From Fodinibius salsisoli (GTDB lineage: Bacteria > Bacteroidota > Rhodothermia > Balneolales > Balneolaceae): 64,000 nucleotides of DNA. Below the pieces are notes generated by a model that ran no database searches, was not told where the DNA came from, and saw only the letters and a list, made by a program, of their open reading frames with translations. Below, piece by piece: positions 46,188 through 56,371 of the stretch (positions are counted from its first letter, which is position 1; every line of letters begins with the position of its first letter). The position numbers were made by a program, and so were the translations under genes. Where the stretch lies: NCBI RefSeq assembly GCF_026229185.1, contig NZ_JAGGJA010000002.1, positions 186,001 through 250,000 of the forward strand. Direction: 5' to 3'.

Positions 46188-48119
46188 TTACCAGCCTGGG
46201 TTTTGAGTCAGTTTGGTGTTGGTCAGTAACGCCTCTTCGCTAATGGGCCACAGGTAATCACGAGCCGTAAACTTCTGCTGAAAGAACGTCCTGGGCCTAT
46301 AGTAAGCCTTTTCTTCTACCTGATTGATGCTCCATCCGGATAGTGGTTGGTTTAAAACAAGAGAAGCTTCCTTCCACCTTCGTAAATCCCAAAACCGCTT
46401 TGCTTCAAAGGCCAGCTCAATCATACGCTCCTGATGGATGATATCACGCATGCCCTCTTTGGTTTTAAATTTATTGGGATCTACGGAATACTTGGTCCAG
46501 GCATCCTGAACGGATGGTAATCCCGCTCGCTCCCTTATACGATTTACATAATCATATACATCCGGTCCCGGCCCATCGACTTCGTTTTTGGCTTCAGCAT
46601 GCAAAAGGTAAAGATCAGTTAACCTAAGCACCGGCCACGGATAACTTTTCGTATTAAAGCTACTCCGCGATACAACCGTCTGGTAATGGAATAGCTTTTT
46701 AGGCCAATATCCCGACATAGAAAAACGTCCGATGTGTTGTTCTGAGGCAGGTTGTCCCTTTTTGGACTGGATATACAATTGCTCATTGCTTTTATCGTCA
46801 TAATGACCCTGCCCATACCATATCGCCCCGTCAAATCCTAAACTGGCATAAAACCGCGGCTCTCTATTAAAATTCATATTCGCCGTTATGTAGCCGGGTT
46901 TCAGGTAAAAACGGTCTTGTTCAGTAATGGTCTTAAAATTATATCTGCTCCCATATTCCCAGGTTTTATCTTCCTCGATAGGCACACCATTATCGCTGTA
47001 GAACAGCTCAACAACATGAAACGGTACTCCAAACCTCCCCCAGGGATTTGTATTATCCTTTACGTATGCTGGCTCAATACCACGAGGCGCGGCATCACGC
47101 TGGAGGCTATAGGTACTATTATCGGTATTAGCCCATATAATTTCCGAGTTCCATTGTTCGGTAACACTGGTTCTCACATTCAGCTTATATTTAGTGCTAT
47201 CACTAATACCGGTATTACCAACCGAAGATTCAAAATAATGCAGCGAATGTCCCATCTGTTCAGCAAAATCAATGGCCTCTTGTGTAGCCACCAATGCACT
47301 ATCCCATTTCGCAGGATCATACTCTTGATTAAACATGATTTCTCCGTCTTTGTTAGCAAATCCGGCATAATCCTGATTACCATTAAATAAAGGACTGGCC
47401 GCCGTCACTAAGACCTTTGCCTTAATACCATAGGCGATTGTTTTAGTTATGCGGCCTAAGTTAGCTTCCTGATTCGTTATTTCATCGGGCAGGTCGGTAA
47501 TAGCCTTATCCAATAGCTGAACAATATAGCTAAATACTTCATCCACGGGCTCCCGTGTCACTCGAACCCCTTCCGTAGATTCAGAAACAGAAATGTTCTC
47601 TTTAGGCAATACTATCGGCCCATACATGCGAGTCAGATAGAACAAATAGTAGGCTTTTAAGAACTTTGCCTCTGCAGCCCATTGCGCTTTTTCTGTCTCG
47701 GTCATATCTGGAACCGAACCGATATTCTCTATAAAAATATTGGCTTGCCGGACCCCTTCATATAGATCAGTACCTCCGTTCTGGCCTTCCCAGTAATTTA
47801 AGTAGGGATCTACAACGGACTGATTTCCCTGCATTACCTGAGATCCGGAATTTCCATCATAGGTTGGTGTAAACACCAATTCATCACTCGCCAGAAAACC
47901 TGGATTATTACTCGCGCTGGCTTGGTCAGGCATATACGAATAACAAGTATATAAGAAGCGTTTAGCATCGGCACGCAATGCAAAGGCATTATCTTCGATC
48001 GTTGCTACATTATCGGGTACCACGTCCAAATAATCACAAGAAGTTAAGGCCCCTGAAAATACAATAAGTAGAAGGGGTAATAGAATTTGCTTATTCATAG
48101 TTTCTATTTCTTTATACAT
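46188..48119 (-). CDS. SusD/RagB family outer-membrane lipoprotein (SusD2)
   Basis: A 643-aa classical SusD homologue with lipobox LTSC before DYLDVVPDN. It has N-terminal TPR-like helices and the conserved C-terminal FEAKRFWDLRRWKEA and LWPIS blocks. The ATG at 48119 overlaps the susC2 stop (TAATG), but a second in-frame ATG at 48098 begins a cleaner signal peptide and may be the real start. It forms the ligand-capping lid of SusC2 and belongs to the sigma/FecR-controlled operon. Confidence 0.9.
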   Translation of the reverse strand: MYKEIETMNKQILLPLLLIVFSGALTSCDYLDVVPDNVATIEDNAFALRADAKRFLYTCYSYMPDQASASNNPGFLASDELVFTPTYDGNSGSQVMQGNQSVVDPYLNYWEGQNGGTDLYEGVRQANIFIENIGSVPDMTETEKAQWAAEAKFLKAYYLFYLTRMYGPIVLPKENISVSESTEGVRVTREPVDEVFSYIVQLLDKAITDLPDEITNQEANLGRITKTIAYGIKAKVLVTAASPLFNGNQDYAGFANKDGEIMFNQEYDPAKWDSALVATQEAIDFAEQMGHSLHYFESSVGNTGISDSTKYKLNVRTSVTEQWNSEIIWANTDNSTYSLQRDAAPRGIEPAYVKDNTNPWGRFGVPFHVVELFYSDNGVPIEEDKTWEYGSRYNFKTITEQDRFYLKPGYITANMNFNREPRFYASLGFDGAIWYGQGHYDDKSNEQLYIQSKKGQPASEQHIGRFSMSGYWPKKLFHYQTVVSRSSFNTKSYPWPVLRLTDLYLLHAEAKNEVDGPGPDVYDYVNRIRERAGLPSVQDAWTKYSVDPNKFKTKEGMRDIIHQERMIELAFEAKRFWDLRRWKEASLVLNQPLSGWSINQVEEKAYYRPRTFFQQKFTARDYLWPISEEALLTNTKLTQNPGW

Positions 48120-51100
48120 TAAAATGATGCTTTAATACCTGCACTAAAAACCCTCTGGACCGGGTAGCCTAATCCATTTCCAGCCATCTCAGGATCCCAA
48201 AGTTTAAATTTGCTGAAGGTCAATAAGTTTGATCCGGTGAGGTAAACTCGTAGGTTTCGCATGGATAGCGACTCTGTTAGTTCTAACGGAAGATTATAAC
48301 CCAGCTCTAACTGTTTTAACCTTAAGAAACTGCCATCTCTCATAAACCAAGTGCTTCGTTGAAAGTTATTTTCATTTCCAGCACTATTATTGGCACTCAA
48401 GCGTGGCCATAACGCATATACATCCTGATCTTCTCTTGACCAGTGATCATCAGCATAGGCCTTTAGCAGCTGATTGCCACCTACGAAGGGCGCTGTACCG
48501 CTGGCATTAATCCAGAAGGATGAACGAGCCGATCCCTGGAAAAAGGCCGAAAGGTCAAAACTTTTATAGCCCAGAGAAAAACCAAATCCATACACAATCT
48601 CAGGCGTGGTAGGATAGCCAAGAGGTACTTGGTCCAGCTTAGTTATCCTGCCGTCTCCGTTGACATCCCGGTATTTAATATCTCCACCTCCATATTCTCC
48701 AAAGCTTTGTTCTGGGGAATTTGCAGCCTCGTTATCATCCACGAACAGGCGTTCTGCTATATATCCATAGACTTGGTCAATAGGATTGCCAATGCGTGAC
48801 TTCCAGGGGGTGTCGCTATAATCATTTTCCTCATACTTCGTGTATTTATTGGTTGCATAGGTGAAATTACCACGCAGCTTGACGTAAAAATCTCTGCTGA
48901 GAAATTTTGAATAATTCAAGGATGCATCAAACCCATGGCTTTTGGCCGCACCTATGTTGGCCTGTGGGGTAGCCGAAAGTCCCATTGAAGTTGGTATAGA
49001 CTCTCTCGACATTAAAATATTATTCCGGTTTTCTTCGAAATAATCGGCTTCCAGCTCAAATTGATCAAACAACCCTAATCGAATGCCTACATCAATCTTG
49101 GTCCCTTCTTCCCAGGTAATAGCTGAATTGCCATACCGTGATATTGAGACTCCCGGCAGGCTTTCATTTCTTTCCCGACCGAAGGTGTACCCTTGGCTAT
49201 TATCTCGAATATTAACATTGGAAAGATACAGAAAGCGGTCTGATGGATTCCCAATTGCATCATTACCTACCAAGCCATATGTAGCGCGGATTTTGAGATT
49301 AGTTATCGCTTTACTAAGAGGTTCCCAAAAGTTTTCATTTGATATATTCCACGACAGCCCCAATGAGGGGAAGAAGCCAAACCGATGGCTTTTATCGAAC
49401 CGCTCAGAACCATTATATCCAAAGTTAAAAGTGGCGTAGTATCGGCTGTCGTAGTTATAGGTTGCGCTTCCGGAAATGCCCAAATTTCGCTGCGGTAATG
49501 AAGTCTGCAGATCTGTTGGGCTTCCTTCAAGTTCATTTCTCATTCTGAAGACTAATAGTCCACCTATACTATGTTTTTCTGCGAGAGTATTGCTATACCG
49601 TAGTTTAGATTGCAATTTAAAGTCTGAACTAACCTGCTTTGACTCAGGGTTATATCGTAGTGAAGGATTCCCTTCATCTTCATTCAATAAATTAAGATTA
49701 AAGCTTTGCCTACTACCGCCCAACGCAGGTGAGGCTTCGTACCAGTATGGAGTCGTACTTCTTTGTATTTCGAAGTAGCTATATCTTGATACAAACACGC
49801 GGGCATCCAATGTTAAATTCTTTATGAATGAGAAGTTGTGTTTTATTCCAAACTGAGCATTCAGGTTCGTCCGGGAATAGTTCCGATAGCCCTTCACCAT
49901 TTCCGCATATGGATTGGTCATGAAGCCTCCACCCTCTGCTTCGTAATTTCCATATAGAATATGATTTACATACTGAGTGTTTTCCGTTTTGGGATAAACA
50001 GCAGGAAAACGCACTGGATTGGACCGGGCGACCATCTCATAAATTTCGGTACCGGACTTTAAGGGCCCCGTGTAGTCATCAAATGAACCACTAAGTTTCG
50101 TATCTAATTGCGTATTTTCAGAGAGCTTCACATCTACATTCGTACGCAATGAATAGCTTTTTAAGTCAATGTTGCTATTGTAATTATTGATAGGATCAAC
50201 TTTTAGCACACCGTTATCTTGGTTTACAGCACCAGCTACATAATAGTTTGCGACATCTCCCCCACCACTTATATCCAGATGCAACCTCTGATTCATGGTG
50301 TGATCTTTAAAAAGATCATCTTTCCAATTCGTAGCTGGATATAAGTAAGGGTTGGCACCAGCCTCCGTTTTATCGATTTTGCGTAATGAATAAGGCCGTA
50401 CCCCCAATGGGTCGCGCGTTGCTACAGCCTCATTATTGAGCCTCATATACTGAACCGGATCTGCAAACTGTATTTCCTCGGTTGGCATAGAAATTGAGTT
50501 CTCTAAACGAAAATCGACTTGGGTACTTCCAGGCCGGCCTTCTTTGGTGCGAACCAATATCACTCCATTGGCAGCCCGACTTCCATAAACGGCCGTTGAA
50601 GTTGCATCTTTAAGGATCGAAAAGTTTTCAATATTATCGGGTTGTAATCGGGCCAGATCTGTACTGCTGCTTTCAATACCATCGATCAAAATAAGCGGAT
50701 CCTTCTTGTAGCCGAAGGAAGTAACGCCCCTCACAAAAAACTGAGCATTATCTTGACCCGGTTCTCCACTCCGTTGGTAGGATATTATGCCTGAGGCCCG
50801 ACCAGCTAAGGTCGTAGTCAGGTTGCTTGTAGGTACTTCCGCCAACTCATTGGCACTTACTGAAGTTACCGCTCCAACTACATCTTCTCTCCTTTCCTCT
50901 TCCCCAAAGGCAGTTACCACCACTTCGTCACCTTCAACAACTTTAGGCTCCAAGGCAACGTTAACTTTCGTCCGCCCATTAATCGGCTCTTCTTTCGTTT
51001 GATAGCCCACAAAAGAAAACATGAGGGTATCCTGCAAGGAGGGAACAGTAAGTTCAAAGCGGCCTTCACTGTCGGTAGATATACCAGTAGTCGTACCCTT

Positions 51101-51670
51101 CACTGATACGTTAACAGCTGGCAATGTTTCTCCTGATTGGGAATCAGTTACAGTTCCGGCGACTTGTTCCTGTGTTACCGATACCTGGAGTTTGCTTTGC
51201 CTATTTATTAATACCAGCTGCCCATTAGCAGAAACAGCAAAACGCAGGTTGGTACCTCTCAACACCTTCCATAAAGCATCCTCAATAGTTCCATCCTCCA
51301 TTTCTAATGTCACTTTCTTGTCCAAAGAAGTTAACTGTGTATTGTAAGACAGCTTTAAGTCGGCTTTGCTGGCAATTTTTTTTATACCTTCTAACACCGA
51401 TACTTCATTTAAATGAAGTGAAATTGTATTATTCAATACAGACTCATGATCAATATCCGAGGTCACTTGTTCATCAAACATAAGCTCGATCGACCCCGCT
51501 GAAGCCACAGGCAGTTCACCTTCCTGCCTTTCTTGTCCCTGTGCTGATAATACCAGCACACACACTGCCATCCATACTAAAATGATTTGAATGCTTATCC
51601 GGTATAGGTCAGTTCTCTGTTCCTTATCTGTCATATCTAAACCGCTACTTTTTACTGTTTGTTCATCCAT
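48119..51670 (-). CDS. SusC/RagA TonB-linked transporter with STN signalling domain (SusC2)
   Basis: An 1183-aa receptor-transporter. After the signal sequence comes an STN domain (about 60-145: LNEVSVLEGIKKIASKADLK, ALWKVLRGTNLRF) that contacts FecR, then a carboxypeptidase-like beta domain (GTVTDSQSGETLPAVNV), a plug (DPLILIDGIES, ILKDATSTAVYGSRAANGV) and a barrel ending AGIKASF with a terminal Phe. A frame extending to 51709 overlaps fecR; ATG 51670, 10 bases after the fecR stop, is preferred. Ligand binding should release the sigma factor through FecR. Confidence 0.9.
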   Translation of the reverse strand: MDEQTVKSSGLDMTDKEQRTDLYRISIQIILVWMAVCVLVLSAQGQERQEGELPVASAGSIELMFDEQVTSDIDHESVLNNTISLHLNEVSVLEGIKKIASKADLKLSYNTQLTSLDKKVTLEMEDGTIEDALWKVLRGTNLRFAVSANGQLVLINRQSKLQVSVTQEQVAGTVTDSQSGETLPAVNVSVKGTTTGISTDSEGRFELTVPSLQDTLMFSFVGYQTKEEPINGRTKVNVALEPKVVEGDEVVVTAFGEEERREDVVGAVTSVSANELAEVPTSNLTTTLAGRASGIISYQRSGEPGQDNAQFFVRGVTSFGYKKDPLILIDGIESSSTDLARLQPDNIENFSILKDATSTAVYGSRAANGVILVRTKEGRPGSTQVDFRLENSISMPTEEIQFADPVQYMRLNNEAVATRDPLGVRPYSLRKIDKTEAGANPYLYPATNWKDDLFKDHTMNQRLHLDISGGGDVANYYVAGAVNQDNGVLKVDPINNYNSNIDLKSYSLRTNVDVKLSENTQLDTKLSGSFDDYTGPLKSGTEIYEMVARSNPVRFPAVYPKTENTQYVNHILYGNYEAEGGGFMTNPYAEMVKGYRNYSRTNLNAQFGIKHNFSFIKNLTLDARVFVSRYSYFEIQRSTTPYWYEASPALGGSRQSFNLNLLNEDEGNPSLRYNPESKQVSSDFKLQSKLRYSNTLAEKHSIGGLLVFRMRNELEGSPTDLQTSLPQRNLGISGSATYNYDSRYYATFNFGYNGSERFDKSHRFGFFPSLGLSWNISNENFWEPLSKAITNLKIRATYGLVGNDAIGNPSDRFLYLSNVNIRDNSQGYTFGRERNESLPGVSISRYGNSAITWEEGTKIDVGIRLGLFDQFELEADYFEENRNNILMSRESIPTSMGLSATPQANIGAAKSHGFDASLNYSKFLSRDFYVKLRGNFTYATNKYTKYEENDYSDTPWKSRIGNPIDQVYGYIAERLFVDDNEAANSPEQSFGEYGGGDIKYRDVNGDGRITKLDQVPLGYPTTPEIVYGFGFSLGYKSFDLSAFFQGSARSSFWINASGTAPFVGGNQLLKAYADDHWSREDQDVYALWPRLSANNSAGNENNFQRSTWFMRDGSFLRLKQLELGYNLPLELTESLSMRNLRVYLTGSNLLTFSKFKLWDPEMAGNGLGYPVQRVFSAGIKASF

Positions 51671-51680
51671 TTTTCTTGTT

Positions 51681-52724
51681 CTATTTGCTATCCGAAAAGG
51701 TAATCTCACGACCTTCCCTCTCGTATTTCATATCCAGCGATAATGCAATTACTGTTAATACTTCTGCTAATGGTTCATCTTCAAAGGAAGCTGACAACCG
51801 CCGGCTGGCCAACCCAGTATCCGCTATGGTAATATTAATGTTGTACCAACGCTCTAACCGGGTAACTACATCTTTTAACGGCCGATCATTGAACATCAAA
51901 ACTTTATCTTTCCATGCAATCAGTTCTCTTATACTCCCTTCTCCTCTTTCAATGATATTTCCCGAAGGATGGTAGGTTACCCATTGGTTTTTTGTTAGGA
52001 AAACAGGTTCATACTTACCATCATCATTTTCTTCTACCTTTTCTTTACTTACTGCCACTTTTCCCTCAGCAACGGCTACCTGTACTTTTTCACCAGATTT
52101 ATAAGCATTGATATTAAATGAGGTGCCCAAAACTTTTGTTACGGTATTCCCCGCGTGTACGATAAATGGGCGAGAAGTATCTCTGACAACCGAAAAGAAA
52201 GCCTCTCCCTCGAGATATATTTCGCGCTTATTGCGACTAAATTTTGAAGGATAACGCAAAGAACTTCCGGCATTTAAGTATATCACTGAACCGTCACCAA
52301 ACCGGAAAGTCGCTTTTTGTCCAGCCGATAATGTTCGTTCTTTATACGTTAGGGAGGTATTTTCCTCAAGGGGAGTTTGCATATAATAAAATCCTACTCC
52401 CCCGGCGGTAAGAATAAGCAAAATGATGGCTGCTACCCTCAACCAACTATTGGTTTTAATACCTTGAGCAGGTCGAATGTCCTTTCTCCCTGTAGCACCT
52501 TCTTGCTTATCTGGCTTAATGTTACTGAAGAGCTGTTTTTTTATCTCTTCAGTATCGGCATAGGATTGCTTCTTTTCGTGACGGATATCTTTTGCTATCC
52601 TTTCCAATAAAGAAACATTCTCGGGATCTTGATCAAGCCAATTCTCGATCGCCTGCACTTCATTGGGTGTGCAAAGACCTAATAGATAATTAACTAAAAG
52701 TTGTCGGTTTGGCAGATCTTGCAT
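51681..52724 (-). CDS. FecR family anti-sigma factor
   Basis: A 347-aa inner-membrane protein. A cytoplasmic N-terminal domain (1-90) holds the sigma factor; a single membrane helix follows (about 96-116, LRVAAIILLILTAGGVGFYY); the periplasmic FecR domain (GSVIYLNAGSSLRYP, GEAFFSV, VLGTSFNI) comes next; the C-terminal DUF4974 (FNDRPLKDVVTRLERWYN, SFEDEPLAEVL) should meet the STN domain of SusC2. It is encoded between the sigma factor and susC2, the standard order. Confidence 0.93.
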   Translation of the reverse strand: MQDLPNRQLLVNYLLGLCTPNEVQAIENWLDQDPENVSLLERIAKDIRHEKKQSYADTEEIKKQLFSNIKPDKQEGATGRKDIRPAQGIKTNSWLRVAAIILLILTAGGVGFYYMQTPLEENTSLTYKERTLSAGQKATFRFGDGSVIYLNAGSSLRYPSKFSRNKREIYLEGEAFFSVVRDTSRPFIVHAGNTVTKVLGTSFNINAYKSGEKVQVAVAEGKVAVSKEKVEENDDGKYEPVFLTKNQWVTYHPSGNIIERGEGSIRELIAWKDKVLMFNDRPLKDVVTRLERWYNINITIADTGLASRRLSASFEDEPLAEVLTVIALSLDMKYEREGREITFSDSK

Positions 52725-52991
52725 ATGAGTCTTTTGCTAAAATTCACTTATATAATCCTATTAAAACCCTAACCCCTGAGGTGAAAAATATTTTAATTAT
52801 TGCCCCTACATCCTGATAAAGGCGTTTATGAAATAATTTAGAAATTGATCTCCACATTCCGTGCATATCAGTGCGTGGGTAAAAAATCAGGACGGAGAAA
52901 TCAGTATTTATTTACTTTAGTAGGCGGGACTTTTGAAACTGTAGTAAACGAGTGGGTTATAAATAGATGGCGCCTGATGTAGACAAGACTA

Positions 52992-53516
52992 TTAGTTGTT
53001 TTGGGAGAATTCTCTGAGCTCTTGTCTCAAAATTTGCAAGGCTTTACTGATGTGCGTTTCTACCGTCTTGATGGAAATGTCCATTACTTCTGCAATTTCA
53101 GAATAGGTCAGCCCTTCTTCCCTACTTAACAGGTAGGCCTTCCGGGCACGCAGCGATATTTTAGAATGTGCAACCCGATAAGCCTCCTGAATATCAATCG
53201 GATTAACTACAGGTTCATCCTGAGACTGCTTTTCAGTAAGTTTCTCAAGGTTCTCTTCTAACCAATTGTCGTAATTATTCTCTTTTTTCAATCTTTTTAA
53301 CGCATGATTCCGGGCTGTCTTAAGCAAGTAACTTTTAAATGAAGGATGGTCAAAATTAATAGAATCTCTTTTCTGCCACATCTTAAGAAATACATCCTGC
53401 GCCCAATCTTGAACAAGTGCTTGATTAGATGTATAGGTGTACAAAAAAGACACCACGTCATTAATATACTGATCAAATAATTCTTCAAACTGTTTTCTTC
53501 CCAACATCTGTTTCAA
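52992..53516 (-). CDS. ECF RNA polymerase sigma factor (FecI-like)
   Basis: A 174-aa sigma-70 family protein with only regions 2 and 4. Region 2: LFDQYINDVVSFLYTYTSN to WAQDVFLKMWQKR. Region 4: YLLSREEGLTYSEIAEVMDIS with the helix-turn-helix KTVETHISKALQILR. It should direct transcription of its own operon when released by FecR. The 267 bases between it and fecR are unusually long and probably contain the sigma-dependent promoter for fecR-susC2. A candidate vegetative promoter lies 59 bases upstream. Confidence 0.93.
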   Translation of the reverse strand: MKQMLGRKQFEELFDQYINDVVSFLYTYTSNQALVQDWAQDVFLKMWQKRDSINFDHPSFKSYLLKTARNHALKRLKKENNYDNWLEENLEKLTEKQSQDEPVVNPIDIQEAYRVAHSKISLRARKAYLLSREEGLTYSEIAEVMDISIKTVETHISKALQILRQELREFSQNN

Positions 53517-53574
53517 TCTTACTGATTGCAGCTATTAACTTTCCCTACCTTTTATCTAAATTCGTTTCCCCAAA

Positions 53575-53605
53575 CAAATATCATAACGTTTCATAACAAA
53601 ACAAT
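53575..53605 (-). promoter_or_regulatory. Candidate Bacteroidota-type promoter for the ECF sigma gene
   Basis: On the minus strand ATTG (53602-53605), a 19-base spacer and GATATTTG (53575-53582) match the Bacteroidota sigma-A consensus TTTG-N19-TAnnTTTG at all but two positions. It lies about 59 bases upstream of the sigma-gene ATG. Confidence 0.4.
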
Positions 53606-53817
53606 AAATAATATTTTTGTTTCAAAAATGAAAATTTATATTACTTTTCATTTCAAAAGGATTATTTCATTTTATCCTTAAATATTCTATTCCTAATTAT
53701 TAAATGAGGATAAAAGGTGGGATATTTAATACTTATCTTGGTATAGAAATAAAAAGAAGGGGTATATAACTTATAACAAAAGCTCTTAAAAAATTTTGAG
53801 CCAAATTACATAAAAGT

Positions 53818-53854
53818 ATAAAACCCTATCGTCTTTAGTACGACAGGGTTTTAG
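53818..53854 (-). terminator. Terminator of the tetR-fadE operon
   Basis: AAAACCCTaTCGT (53820-53832) pairs with ACGAcAGGGTTTT (53840-53852) with one mismatch; on the minus strand it lies 25 bases after the fadE stop and ends in TTTT. Confidence 0.7.
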
Positions 53855-53877
53855 TTATGTTAATAACAACTTTTTAT

Positions 53878-56349
53878 TTAGTTATTCTGCTCCATTGCTG
53901 GTGCAGCCGGGGTTTGGTTTTGATATTCTTCCAGGGTAAACTCATCGACCTGAACCACATCCACGCGAGCATCTTCTGCTTTGCGTATTAAGTCAGCTTC
54001 TTCCGAACTGATAATTCCTTTCTCTTCAGCCTGGTCAATTACAAAGCGAGGCTGTGTTTTGGGCAGTTCTTTTTTCTTTGTAGCCACATATATCTTCTTA
54101 TAGACCTCTTCAGCATCAACCAGCGCCTGGAGCGCATATTCATAACGTCCCATTGCCTGGCTTTTCTCTTCGGGCAGAAAAATATCGCTGGTCAAACGAT
54201 CGCGCTGCTCACCCGGCTGCTGCATGGCCTGGGCTACTTTATGCCCCAGCTTGTCGGAAGGCATGGTGCCGATCCGATTCATTCGTGACCAAAGAGCAAT
54301 TGGCCCACGAAACAGCCAGCTTAGGCCGGGAACCTGAATCTCGCGGTACAACGCATCAAAGGCTTCCTGGATTTGAGCAAATGCATATTCCATGGACCAT
54401 TCAAAAAAGATACGATCTTCCTCTCGCTGGCCTTCGGCATCATAACGTCGAAGGGTCGCTGTAGCTAAGTACATCCAGCTGAGGATATCCGCAAAACGAC
54501 CACTTATTTTTTCTTTTATTTTTAATCCGCCTCCATAGGAACCCAGTGCAATGTCAGCCAGAAAGGCGAACGAAGAGGACGCCCAGGAGAGTTTTTTATA
54601 ATACTTAGAAGCTGGGCCACTCACCGGCGACGAAGCAATAGCTCCACGTGTCAACGTCATTAATAAAGCACGTGATTTATTTCTGGCTACATGGCCAATA
54701 TGTTTCCAGAAGGCCTCGTCAAAAGCTTTTACATCTCCTTTCGTTAAAGCATCAATTTCATCAAAAGCATAGGGATGACAGCGGATAGCCCCCTGGCCAA
54801 AAATCATCAGACTTCGCGTTAAGATATTGGCTCCCTCTACCGTAATCGCAATAGGCATAGCCGTATATTGATTAGCAAAAATATTACGGGGCCCCCGAGA
54901 AATTCCTGCTCCTCCCTGGATATCCATGGCATCGTTAATAATCTGGCGACCCAATTCAGTAAAGTTATATTTTGCTATAGCCGTAACCACCGCTGGCTTT
55001 TCCCCCATATCCAGTCCAGCGCAGGTATAACGGCGAGCCGCATCCATCAGGTAGGTAAACCCACCGATGCGGGCCATCGGCTCCTCGATTCCTTCAAACT
55101 TTCCAATATTGATTCCAAACTGTCGACGGATGGCGGTATAAGCTCCCAAAGCACGAGTAGCTACTTTAGCTCCACCGAGGCTTTGGGCTGGCAGTGAAAT
55201 ACCTCGTCCTACTCCCAGTGATTCCATAAGCATTCGCCAACCGTTACCGGCCTGTTTCGGCCCACCAATAATCTGATCAACTGAAACAACAGCATTATCA
55301 CCGTTAATGGGACAATTGTAAAAAGGAATACCCATCGGATCGTGACGCCGACCCAGCCGGATCCCTTCGGTATCGCTTGGAATCAGTGCACAGGTAATAC
55401 CCAAATCTTTGCCTTTGCCCAGATGGTTTTCCGGATCTTCAAGTTTAAATGCCAGCCCAATAATCGTTGAAATGGCTGCCAGTGTAATATATCGCTTTTC
55501 AAAGTTTAGGCGTATATAGAGCTCACCATCATCTCCCTTAAAAACTTCCCCTTCGGCCGTCATAGCGCCGGCATCTGAACCCGCAGTGGGTTCGGTGAGT
55601 GCAAAGCACGGCATCTCTTCACCGGTAGCTAAGCGGGGCAAATAATGATCTTTCTGTTCCTCCGTTCCATAGTGCATCAAAAGCTCAGCTGGTCCCAGGG
55701 AGTTAGGTACCATCACCGTGGTGGCCAGCGGTCCGGATCGGGAGGCTAACTTAGCAATAATAGCACTATGGGCGCTGGCTGAAAACTCCAAGCCTCCATA
55801 TTTTTCTGGAATGATCAGGCCAAAGAACTTATGCTCTCGCATAAATTTCCAAACTTTGTCCGTAAATCCTTTTCGAACAAAAATGTCCCAGTCCTGAACC
55901 ATGCTGCACAGCTCTTCAACCGGACCTTCTAAAAAAGCACGCTCCTTCTCCGTTAACTCAGGATAGGATTCATTGGCCAATCGATTTAAATCTGGTTTAC
56001 CTGAAAAAAGCTCGGCATCCACCCAAACATTGCCGGCTTCAATCGCCGTACGCTCGGTCTCCGAGATGGCGGGTAAAAAATTTAGCGCATCCAGTAATTT
56101 CATTAATGGGCCCGTTACAGCCACGCGCCGAATAGCCTTGATATTAAATATCAAAACCAGGGCCCCAAAAACGATAAAGAGCCAGGCCGGGGCAGAAAAT
56201 CCCCATAACGCTATAAAGCCTGCAATGGCCCATATCCAAAGAGGTGTTCCCCAGAAAGCTAACAATGTTGCTATAACAATTATGCTCACAATAACTGCCC
56301 AGAGTGGATACTGAAACAGGAAGCCTAAACTTTCATTTAACCAATTCAT
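53878..56349 (-). CDS. fadE: Acyl-CoA dehydrogenase, FadE type
   Basis: An 823-aa membrane-anchored acyl-CoA dehydrogenase, close in length to E. coli FadE (814). Two hydrophobic helices (about 15-35 and 38-72) are followed by the N-terminal helical, beta (FALTEPTAGSDAGAM) and C-terminal FAD domains (DIQGGAGISRGPRN), then a FadE-specific C-terminal extension (DUF1974, with WLFRGPIALWSRMNRIG). It catalyses the first step of fatty-acid beta-oxidation. It starts 22 bases after the tetR stop, so the regulator probably controls it. Confidence 0.93.
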   Translation of the reverse strand: MNWLNESLGFLFQYPLWAVIVSIIVIATLLAFWGTPLWIWAIAGFIALWGFSAPAWLFIVFGALVLIFNIKAIRRVAVTGPLMKLLDALNFLPAISETERTAIEAGNVWVDAELFSGKPDLNRLANESYPELTEKERAFLEGPVEELCSMVQDWDIFVRKGFTDKVWKFMREHKFFGLIIPEKYGGLEFSASAHSAIIAKLASRSGPLATTVMVPNSLGPAELLMHYGTEEQKDHYLPRLATGEEMPCFALTEPTAGSDAGAMTAEGEVFKGDDGELYIRLNFEKRYITLAAISTIIGLAFKLEDPENHLGKGKDLGITCALIPSDTEGIRLGRRHDPMGIPFYNCPINGDNAVVSVDQIIGGPKQAGNGWRMLMESLGVGRGISLPAQSLGGAKVATRALGAYTAIRRQFGINIGKFEGIEEPMARIGGFTYLMDAARRYTCAGLDMGEKPAVVTAIAKYNFTELGRQIINDAMDIQGGAGISRGPRNIFANQYTAMPIAITVEGANILTRSLMIFGQGAIRCHPYAFDEIDALTKGDVKAFDEAFWKHIGHVARNKSRALLMTLTRGAIASSPVSGPASKYYKKLSWASSSFAFLADIALGSYGGGLKIKEKISGRFADILSWMYLATATLRRYDAEGQREEDRIFFEWSMEYAFAQIQEAFDALYREIQVPGLSWLFRGPIALWSRMNRIGTMPSDKLGHKVAQAMQQPGEQRDRLTSDIFLPEEKSQAMGRYEYALQALVDAEEVYKKIYVATKKKELPKTQPRFVIDQAEEKGIISSEEADLIRKAEDARVDVVQVDEFTLEEYQNQTPAAPAMEQNN

Positions 56350-56371
56350 AATATGCTCTCCAAACTTAATG

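Larger units (their letters stand above)
53517..53877. other. AT-rich intergenic region
   Basis: 361 bases between the ECF sigma factor (minus, start 53516) and the fadE 3' end. It holds the candidate promoter at 53575-53605, an A/T-rich dyad (ATGAAAA near 53627 with TTTTCAT near 53644) and the fadE terminator at its far end. No coding potential was seen. Confidence 0.7.
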
